From assembly GCA_039925865.1 (NCBI GenBank), contig JBDSYA010000173.1, forward strand, positions 1 through 11,549: a stretch of DNA of 11,549 nucleotides, in the 5' to 3' direction. The DNA is from JBDSYA01 sp039925865. GTDB lineage: Bacteria > Bacteroidota > Ignavibacteria > Tepidaquicellales > Tepidaquicellaceae. The notes beneath the pieces were generated by a model. That model saw only the letters and a list, made by a program, of their open reading frames with translations, did no database searches and had not been told where the DNA came from. Shown here piece by piece: positions 6,849 through 11,549 of the stretch; the first letter of the stretch is position 1; each line of letters starts with the position of its first letter. The position numbers and the translations under genes are program-made.

Positions 6849-7697
6849 TCATTTCTTCTTCTTCGGCTGACGGATTTTTTTATAATTTATCTTTCTCTTT
6901 TCATTAAATGCTGAGATGCCTTCTGAAACTTCATCGGATAAATTATGGATAGAAAGCCAGTCACGGGCATGACCTATTGTAGTGTGCCATGAAAGATCTC
7001 TCCAGAAGTTTAGCTGCTGTTTTGCGTATCTGATACATTCAGGAAGTTTATTAAATAATTTTTCAGCCATTATATTCACCGCCTCGTCCAGCAGTTCGTA
7101 AGGAACAACCTGATTTACAAGTCCCCATTCGAGAGCTTTGGTTGCGGGTATTTCCTCGCACAAAAAGAGAATCTCTCTTGCCCTTCTGTCTCCTACCAAT
7201 AATGGAAGAAATTGAGTTGCACCCGCTGCAGCAACACTTCCCCTTGCTGCTCCTACCTGCCTGATGATAATATTATCCGCTGCAATTGCAAGATCGCAGC
7301 TCATATTAAGTTCATTTCCTCCGCCTACAACCATTCCATTAAGACGGGCTATTGTAGGCTTGCCCACATTTCTCATTACTTCATGCAGCTGAATAAACTC
7401 ATACATCCATTTATAATAATCATTTGGATTTCCAAGAAAGTATTTTTGCTGTTCATCGAGATCGGCACCCGTTGAAAACGCTCTCCTGCCAGTTCCGGTT
7501 AATATAATAACCGCAATATTATCATCCCATGCCGAATCCTTAAAAGCCATTGTTAGTTCATTTATCGTTTCAAGATTAAGACAGTTGAGTTTTTTTTCCC
7601 GGTTAATGGTAATGATGGATTTAAATTCATCCTTTTTATAAGTAATGCATTTGAATTTAAAATTTTTTGGCAGGTAAGACTGAAATTTGTCGTTCAA
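6849..7697 (-). CDS. Enoyl-CoA hydratase/isomerase (crotonase) family protein, MenB/BadI/BamA-like
   Basis: 282 residues. The crotonase fold is shown by ITINREKKLNCLN (29-41), AVIILTGTGRRAFSTGADLD (62-81, first oxyanion-hole strand), and KPTIARLNGMVVGGGNEL (113-130) followed by NMSCDLAIAAD. The glutamate corresponding to rat Glu144 is kept (E129). The position of the second catalytic glutamate (rat Glu164) is glycine in RQVGAARGSV (146-155). The rest reads GATQFLPLLVGDRRAREILF and LEWGLVNQVVP, then a helical C-terminus ending PKKKK. The order of motifs resembles MenB, BadI (ketocyclohexanecarboxyl-CoA hydrolase) and BamA-type ring hydrolases more than classical fatty-acid hydratases. Substrate is unknown. 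No other beta-oxidation or aromatic-degradation genes are near. TTG start without a Shine-Dalgarno sequence; no upstream ATG, and the first internal Met (50) would remove conserved sequence. Confidence 0.88.
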   Translation of the reverse strand: MNDKFQSYLPKNFKFKCITYKKDEFKSIITINREKKLNCLNLETINELTMAFKDSAWDDNIAVIILTGTGRRAFSTGADLDEQQKYFLGNPNDYYKWMYEFIQLHEVMRNVGKPTIARLNGMVVGGGNELNMSCDLAIAADNIIIRQVGAARGSVAAAGATQFLPLLVGDRRAREILFLCEEIPATKALEWGLVNQVVPYELLDEAVNIMAEKLFNKLPECIRYAKQQLNFWRDLSWHTTIGHARDWLSIHNLSDEVSEGISAFNEKRKINYKKIRQPKKKK

Positions 7698-7735
7698 TTT
7701 AATGTAGTTTTGTTAAAAAAATTTTGGTAAATATA

Positions 7736-7763
7736 CTTATAATTGTTGTCTGATATTATTCAA
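7736..7763 (-). promoter_or_regulatory. Candidate promoter for the crotonase gene
   Basis: On the minus strand TTGAAT (7758-7763) is followed after 16 bases by TATAAG (7736-7741). The -10 matches 5 of 6 and the -35 matches 4 of 6 of the sigma-70 consensus. The leader to the TTG start would be about 30 bases. AT-rich context makes chance matches likely. Confidence 0.35.
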
Positions 7764-7950
7764 ATTTCACATCGGAAACTTACAATTTATTCACCTTACT
7801 TTATAATTGATCAAAAAGCTTTTAAAGTTTTTATTGTTAAATTTAAAATTAATTCACAATTAAATAATTCAGACTAAATTAAAAAATCAGCAAGCTTAAC
7901 TTAAGCGAAGAGAATTTTATCCAAAAATTTTACTCTTAATGAATAATTAC

Positions 7951-7977
7951 TTGACTTAATACTGACTTTTATATAAT
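7951..7977 (+). promoter_or_regulatory. Candidate promoter for the TPR gene
   Basis: TTGACT (7951-7956) and a perfect TATAAT (7972-7977) stand 15 bases apart, a little short of the usual 16-18. The leader before the ATG at 8018 would be about 34 bases and includes the Shine-Dalgarno sequence. The -10 box is the strongest such hexamer in the gap. Confidence 0.45.
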
Positions 7978-8004
7978 TTCATCAAAAGTTTTAAAGAGAA
8001 CTTC

Positions 8005-8011
8005 AAAGGAG
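8005..8011 (+). promoter_or_regulatory. Shine-Dalgarno sequence of the TPR gene
   Basis: AAAGGAG ends 6 bases before the ATG at 8018. It is one of only two strong Shine-Dalgarno sequences in the window and fixes the start codon. Confidence 0.8.
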
Positions 8012-8017
8012 TTAAAC

Positions 8018-9433
8018 ATGAATGATTTTGAAAGTCTAGATTTTCTGGGTGATGACGATCAGAGCAAAAGCGAAAAAAGAAACAAAAAGAGTGAAGAGCT
8101 TGAAAAAATCCTTAAACTGGAAGAAGAAGCTAAAAAGAATTTTGATGCTGAGAACCTGGAAGAAATAATAAATTTTTATTTTGATAATAACGAGTATGAA
8201 AAAGCTTTAAATTACGTGAATGTGTTACTTGATATATATCCGTATTCCACTGAAGCATGGCATAAAAAGGCTTTGATTCTTGATAGTCTGGGAAAATTTG
8301 ATGAAGCGATCGAATATTTTGACAAAGCTATCCTTCTGGACCCAACCGACACAGAAATTTACATTAATAAAGGTATTACTCTCGATAATTCCGACAAGTT
8401 TGAGCTGGCATTGGACTGCTTTTCTAAAGCTGCGGAAATGGAGCCTGACAATACAGATGCACTTTTCAATATGGGACTTACTTATGAAAAAATTGAAAAG
8501 TTCGTTGAAGCTGCGGAATGTTTTGAAGGTGTTTTAAAGATAGAAAAAGAACATAAAGACGCCTATTATGAATTAGGTTATTGCTTTGATTTTCTTGATA
8601 TGCTTAAAGAATCAGTGGCAGCTTATGATATGCATCTGAAATATTCTCCCATGAACTATACTGCCTGGTATAACCGCGGTATTGTACTTAACAGGATGGG
8701 CAGATATTTAAAGGCAATTGAAAGCTATGAGACTTGCATAGTCCTTAGAAAGAATTTTTCATCAGCATGGTACAATTGCGGAAATGCTTTTGCTTCAATT
8801 GGCAGGTTGTATAAAGCAATTAATTGCTATGAAACTGCGCTATCTATTAAAAAATCGGATTCATATTCGCTTCACAATATGGGAAACGCTTATGAAGAGC
8901 TGGCTGAATATGAAAGAGCAATTCACTTTTTTACCGAAGCTATAAAGATCGATCCTCAAAATTATGAATCATATTATGGCAGAGGAAATTGTTATTTCAA
9001 TCTGAATGCTCACGAAAAGGCGATCGATGATTTTAATTCAGCACTTATTCTCTGTAAGGATTATTCGGAGATCTGGTATTTAAAAGCCGATTCAGAACAC
9101 GCGCTTGGTAAACTGGAAGATGCTATAAAAAGTTATGAAATGGTTGTAAAACTTGAATCCACTAATTATGATGCATGGTATGATTTTGGATGCGCATTGC
9201 TTGATGCAAAACATTTTGATCAGGCACTAAAAGCTTTTGATAAAGTTTCAAAATATAATTCCAACTGGGCCGAGCCATATTATGAAAAATCAAAAATTTA
9301 TTTTCTTAAGGAAAATATTGAAAATGCAATTCATATGCTTGAAAAAGCTTTTGAATTAAATCCTTCGGATAGGTTTGATTATGATTTTAAAAAAGACTGG
9401 AAGAAAATTCTTGAGTTTTTAACAAAAAGATAA
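8018..9433 (+). CDS. Tetratricopeptide-repeat protein, about 12 TPRs
   Basis: 471 residues with no signal peptide or membrane segment, so probably cytoplasmic. Residues 1-45 are highly charged (MNDFESLDFLGDDD, then Lys/Glu-rich). From residue 47 the protein is almost entirely TPR. The large residue of helix A (W, Y, I or L) recurs at about 81, 115, 149, 183, 217, 251, 285, 319, 353, 387 and 421, an exact 34-residue step with no insertions. A first less regular repeat lies at 47-80 (LEEIINFYFDNNEYEKALNY). Typical motifs are AWHKKALILDSLGKFDEAIEY and AWYNRGIVLNRMGRYLKAIE. TPR arrays are protein-interaction scaffolds; no catalytic domain is present and no partner can be named. The EEIINFYFDNN opening resembles, from memory, a TPR family widespread in Bacteroidota. 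Monocistronic: own promoter, strong Shine-Dalgarno sequence, and a terminator 85 bases downstream. Confidence 0.93.
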   Translation: MNDFESLDFLGDDDQSKSEKRNKKSEELEKILKLEEEAKKNFDAENLEEIINFYFDNNEYEKALNYVNVLLDIYPYSTEAWHKKALILDSLGKFDEAIEYFDKAILLDPTDTEIYINKGITLDNSDKFELALDCFSKAAEMEPDNTDALFNMGLTYEKIEKFVEAAECFEGVLKIEKEHKDAYYELGYCFDFLDMLKESVAAYDMHLKYSPMNYTAWYNRGIVLNRMGRYLKAIESYETCIVLRKNFSSAWYNCGNAFASIGRLYKAINCYETALSIKKSDSYSLHNMGNAYEELAEYERAIHFFTEAIKIDPQNYESYYGRGNCYFNLNAHEKAIDDFNSALILCKDYSEIWYLKADSEHALGKLEDAIKSYEMVVKLESTNYDAWYDFGCALLDAKHFDQALKAFDKVSKYNSNWAEPYYEKSKIYFLKENIENAIHMLEKAFELNPSDRFDYDFKKDWKKILEFLTKR

Positions 9434-9517
9434 TTTTAAAGGATTTTCAATTATTATCAGGCTAAGATTTTTTCATAAGAATTAATTATTAATAACTTAG
9501 AATTTTAATACAAGACT

Positions 9518-9548
9518 GACATTCCCGTGAAAGCTGGAATGTCTTTTT
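9518..9548 (+). terminator. Rho-independent terminator after the TPR gene
   Basis: A perfect 8-bp stem GACATTCC (9518-9525) / GGAATGTC (9536-9543) is followed at once by TTTTT and then ATT. Inside the stem, after a C-T mismatch, a G-C and a T-G pair close a GAAA tetraloop, which adds stability. It lies 85 bases after the TPR stop codon, on the correct strand, between convergent genes. Confidence 0.85.
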
Positions 9549-9599
9549 ATTAAATGCCCTCTTATCCTCCGTTCATTTATAAAATTTTCAAAGTTAACA

Positions 9600-9622
9600 T
9601 ATTAAAATTCCAACTCTGGAAT
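9600..9622 (-). terminator. Weak candidate terminator for the minus-strand dinB unit
   Basis: ATTCCA (9607-9612) and TGGAAT (9617-9622) form a 6-bp stem with a 4-base loop. On the minus strand it is followed by TTTTAAT and stands about 25 bases after the stop codon at 9648. The stem is short and the T tract brief, so confidence is low. Confidence 0.35.
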
Positions 9623-9647
9623 ATTCTGAAAATATTAAAATCTGCTT

Positions 9648-9902
9648 TCATTCCAAAAGATCCATCTGTACAAGCATGCACTGAAAATCTTTATTGTTAA
9701 TCGAGATCTCGCATACAACGTTTTGTTTTTTACAGATAATGTGATAATGATGAATGATCGAATCGCCTGCTTTTTCCTTCCAGTATGAAGCATTTTCGGA
9801 AACATCATAAGTTACGTTTGAATATTTAAACTTCAGGATATGAATTTTATTGTTTGATAAATGAATTATTGTCTCAATGGATTTCAAAATTACATTTGAC
9901 AT
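9648..9902 (-). CDS. Small protein encoded directly after dinB, possibly DUF6504-like
   Basis: 84 residues, ATG start 3 bases after the dinB stop codon, so almost certainly co-transcribed and probably translationally coupled. There is no signal peptide or membrane helix. The pattern is all-beta: ILKFKYSNVTYDVSE, then SYWKEKAGD, then HHYHIICKKQNVVCEISIN, and the end QCMLVQMDLLE. The order 'F-x-x-x-x-x-x-Y-x-V-x-E, Trp, aromatic-rich strand, x-x-C/Y-E-I/L, then L-x-x-x-x-L' recalls DUF6504, which I remember as sitting beside Y-family polymerase genes in actinobacteria. That assignment is inference from layout, not from a search. Function is unknown; the context suggests a role with DinB. Confidence 0.75.
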   Translation of the reverse strand: MSNVILKSIETIIHLSNNKIHILKFKYSNVTYDVSENASYWKEKAGDSIIHHYHIICKKQNVVCEISINNKDFQCMLVQMDLLE

Positions 9903-9905
9903 AAT

Positions 9906-11216
9906 TTAATTTTTTGAAGTTAAACCCACCCTTATTATATTTTCTCCAAACCTGGATTTTATATTATCAAGAGACCTGTATGGAAAATTTATGCTTACAT
10001 CGAAGAGTTCAAGGTTTTTACTCTCAGAATCAACTTGTAAATCGAATGCTGCCATTGCAAACGCGCGTGCCCTTTTGTGTTTTGTAGGATGATCCATTTT
10101 TTTGAAAAGTGTTCGTGCAGTATTAAACAATTCACGATCATCATTTGTCGGCTGCGGAAGTTTACCTGCATAAGCAGAATATTCCATGGTATCATATCTT
10201 AAAAAAAGTGCAATACTGCCTGTGGTTAATTTTTTTGTTCGGAGCTTTCGGCATAGATATTCTCCAACCCTTCTTAATTCATTTAATACAGCGCCAGGTT
10301 CATAAATTTCATTGTCCATTGAATGCTGATGCATTAAAGACTTTTCATGGTTAATTTTATGAAAAATCTCACACGTGTCTTCACCCCTTGCCATTTTATT
10401 ATACACAATGCCATTGATTCCAAATTCCTTACGAAGTGCCGGTGAATAAGCATTTGCAAGATCTCTTATTGTGAAAATATTCATAATGTTTAATCTGAAT
10501 TTAATCCGGCTTCCTATTCCCCATATTTTATCAATGTCCAGGTCATAAATTCTTTCTTTATCCGAGTGAGTAATTACTGTAAAGCCATCAGGTTTATGCA
10601 TCTTAGTCGCTATTTTTGCATAAGTTTTATTATAACTGAGTCCAATAGATGACGTAAGGTTTTCCAGACTTTTTATTTTAGATTTTATTTCTTTAGCGAC
10701 CAGTATTGCCTGATCAAAAGTTTTTGCTGCATGAGTTATGTCAATAAAACATTCATCGATACTGTATTGTTCTATGCAGTCATCCGGCACATATGTTCTG
10801 ATCATATCAAGAATATTTAAAAGTATAGCTTCATACTTTTGTCCGTAACAGGGAGCGCAGATCATGGTTGGACATATTCTCAAAGCTTCAATTGTTGACA
10901 TAGCTATATCTATTCCAAGTGCACGGGCTTCATAAGAAGCAGTCATAACAATCCCTTTGGTCCTTGAATCAGGTACGGAAACAACACCGACGGGCTTGCC
11001 TCTGTATTTCGGATTATCTCTTTGCTCCGCCTGAGCAAAAAATGCGTCAAGATCAAGATGAATAAAAAATCTTCTGTCATGCTCTTTGATTTTAAAATTA
11101 AATTCTTTAAATGGAGGAAAGGAATACATGGGCATCATCCTTACTCTTTTAAAAACAAGTGAAGCCGGATCAGTATCTCTCGGAATAAAGTATTCGGAAC
11201 TTAGACGACCATTCAT
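9906..11216 (-). CDS. dinB: DNA polymerase IV, Y-family translesion polymerase
   Basis: 436 residues; DinB is usually about 350-420. Catalytic metal ligands are visible: FFIHLDLDAFFAQAEQRDNP (50-69) with Asp55 and the F59-F60 steric-gate region, and EQYSIDECFIDIT (149-161) with Asp154-Glu155. The palm/fingers motif TASYEARALGI, SSIGLSYNKTYAKIATKMHK (189-208, palm) and the helix-hairpin-helix IDKIWGIGSRIKFRL (228-242) follow, then a little-finger domain (about 290-392). NLELF (401-405) resembles the QLxLF beta-clamp motif. It is followed by a further 30 residues (SLDNIKSRFGENIIRVG) as in longer Y-family tails. About 48 residues precede the first catalytic strand; Met27, Met28 and Met30 are alternative starts but the ATG at 11216 lies in the promoter/operator arrangement expected. 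The enzyme extends primers past DNA lesions and raises mutation rate. Confidence 0.95.
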   Translation of the reverse strand: MNGRLSSEYFIPRDTDPASLVFKRVRMMPMYSFPPFKEFNFKIKEHDRRFFIHLDLDAFFAQAEQRDNPKYRGKPVGVVSVPDSRTKGIVMTASYEARALGIDIAMSTIEALRICPTMICAPCYGQKYEAILLNILDMIRTYVPDDCIEQYSIDECFIDITHAAKTFDQAILVAKEIKSKIKSLENLTSSIGLSYNKTYAKIATKMHKPDGFTVITHSDKERIYDLDIDKIWGIGSRIKFRLNIMNIFTIRDLANAYSPALRKEFGINGIVYNKMARGEDTCEIFHKINHEKSLMHQHSMDNEIYEPGAVLNELRRVGEYLCRKLRTKKLTTGSIALFLRYDTMEYSAYAGKLPQPTNDDRELFNTARTLFKKMDHPTKHKRARAFAMAAFDLQVDSESKNLELFDVSINFPYRSLDNIKSRFGENIIRVGLTSKN

Positions 11217-11237
11217 TACCTTAATAATTTAAGGTAA
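11216..11237. promoter_or_regulatory. Perfect inverted repeat overlapping the dinB transcription/translation start (candidate operator)
   Basis: TTACCTTAA (11216-11224) and TTAAGGTAA (11229-11237) are exact reverse complements separated by TAAT. On the minus strand the repeat begins at the last base of the -10 box and ends on the first base of the dinB ATG, so a bound protein would block transcription. As RNA it could also form a hairpin over the start site. It does not match the LexA-box forms I know (CTGT-N8-ACAG, GAAC-N4-GTTC). Confidence 0.55.
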
Positions 11238-11265
11238 AGATAAATTTTTTATTTCCGAATGTAAA
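11237..11265 (-). promoter_or_regulatory. Candidate dinB promoter
   Basis: On the minus strand TTTACA (11260-11265) is followed after 17 bases by TATCTT (11237-11242). The extended form TATCTTTA also fits the Bacteroidota -7 element TAnnTTTG at all but the last position. Transcription would start inside the 22-base inverted repeat just downstream, leaving a leader of roughly 10-15 bases. It lies in the 82-base gap after pdxA, so dinB need not depend on pdxA transcription. Confidence 0.5.
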
Positions 11266-11298
11266 GAGAATTGGAATGGAAGAAGAATTATTCTATGC

Positions 11299-11549
11299 TT
11301 ACAACCGGGCAAGTTTATCAGCGAGTTTCATTGCTGTCATTGTACTTTCAGGATTGGCTTTACCAGCACCTGCAATATCAAATGCTGTTCCGTGATCGGG
11401 TGAGGTTCTTATTATATTCAGGCCGGCCGTAAAATTTACACCTCTGCCAAATGAGATCATCTTAAACGGTATAAGTCCCTGATCATGGTACATTGCAATT
11501 GTCATATCAAATTTCTTATAAGACTTGTTTGCAAAATAAGCATCTGAGG
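11299..11549 (-). CDS. pdxA: 4-hydroxythreonine-4-phosphate dehydrogenase, C-terminal part (truncated by window edge)
   Basis: Reading on from the right edge of the window gives 83 open codons beginning SDAYFANKSYKKFDM and ending in TAA at 11299. Conserved PdxA blocks are AMYHDQGLIPFKM with a metal-ligand histidine, FGRGVNFTAGL, and RTSPDHGTAFDIAG with the second metal-ligand histidine, then a helix ending LADKLARL. PdxA oxidises 4-phosphohydroxy-L-threonine with NAD(P) in the DXP-dependent pyridoxal phosphate pathway. The natural C-terminus is present; the N-terminal three quarters lie outside the window. It is the upstream neighbour of dinB on the same strand, 82 bases away. Confidence 0.93.
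   Translation of the reverse strand, partial: SDAYFANKSYKKFDMTIAMYHDQGLIPFKMISFGRGVNFTAGLNIIRTSPDHGTAFDIAGAGKANPESTMTAMKLADKLARL

Larger units (their letters stand above)
7698..8017. other. Divergent regulatory interval between the crotonase and TPR genes
   Basis: 320 AT-rich bases with no convincing gene. They hold candidate promoters for both flanking genes, an odd palindrome GCTTAACTTAAGC at 7894-7906, and an interrupted hairpin of about 30 bases (AAGAG-AATTTT at 7908-7918 with AAAATT and CTCTT at 7924-7937). These last two lie just upstream of the TPR promoter candidate and could be regulatory, which is inference. Confidence 0.6.

Noticed and set aside
11216..11265. A known LexA (SOS) box upstream of dinB
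   Set aside because: Neither CTGT-N8-ACAG, GAAC-N4-GTTC nor GTTC-N7-GTTC is present; only the different inverted repeat reported above is seen.
1..11549. CRISPR array, tRNA/rRNA gene, toxin-antitoxin pair, prophage genes or a new defence system
   Set aside because: No regularly spaced direct repeats, cloverleaf-type sequence, nuclease/transposase/integrase motifs or typical small gene pairs were found. The dinB-84 aa pair does not look like a toxin-antitoxin module because DinB is a full polymerase.

Overview
The window is an AT-rich bacterial chromosome segment of ordinary housekeeping character. Gene content (a 2-oxoacid/TCA enzyme, folate genes next to a deoxynucleoside kinase, a family 9 glycosyltransferase that implies an LPS-type outer membrane, a lipoprotein with a lipobox) points to a Gram-negative of the Bacteroidota/Chlorobiota side. 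Many start codons lack a Shine-Dalgarno sequence, some promoter candidates resemble the TTG / TAnnTTTG type, and TTG starts are frequent. Ignavibacteria or a relative is my best guess. This is an inference from style and content, not from a marker gene.

Layout. Positions 1-137 hold the start of a minus-strand secreted protein, followed by a divergent promoter region (138-342). From 343 to 6471 eight plus-strand genes are packed with gaps of at most 31 bases and two overlaps, so they are probably one operon: a lipoprotein, sucD (succinyl-CoA synthetase alpha), folB and folK (two consecutive folate-pathway steps), a deoxynucleoside kinase, a 60-residue membrane protein, a GT9 heptosyltransferase-like enzyme, and a Ppx/GppA phosphatase with an HD-type C-terminal domain. 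Positions 6472-6848 are non-coding and carry a 151-base nested palindrome flanked by a 5-base direct repeat, which looks like a MITE. A minus-strand crotonase-family gene (6849-7697) and a plus-strand TPR protein (8018-9433) diverge from a 320-base regulatory gap. A clear intrinsic terminator follows the TPR gene. The last part is minus-strand: the end of pdxA (11299-11549), then dinB (DNA polymerase IV), then an 84-residue protein only 3 bases downstream of dinB.

How the genes fit together. The operon mixes central carbon, folate, deoxynucleotide salvage, envelope and phosphate/alarmone functions, so it looks like a growth-linked housekeeping cluster rather than a single pathway. The dinB-84 aa pair is a probable translesion-synthesis unit. 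Its promoter is overlapped by a perfect 9-bp inverted repeat, suggesting repression by an unidentified regulator. I found no defence system, CRISPR array, RNA gene, prophage or full insertion sequence. The items most worth a second look are the MITE-like element, the dinB operator candidate, and the small DinB partner, which recalls the DUF6504 layout.
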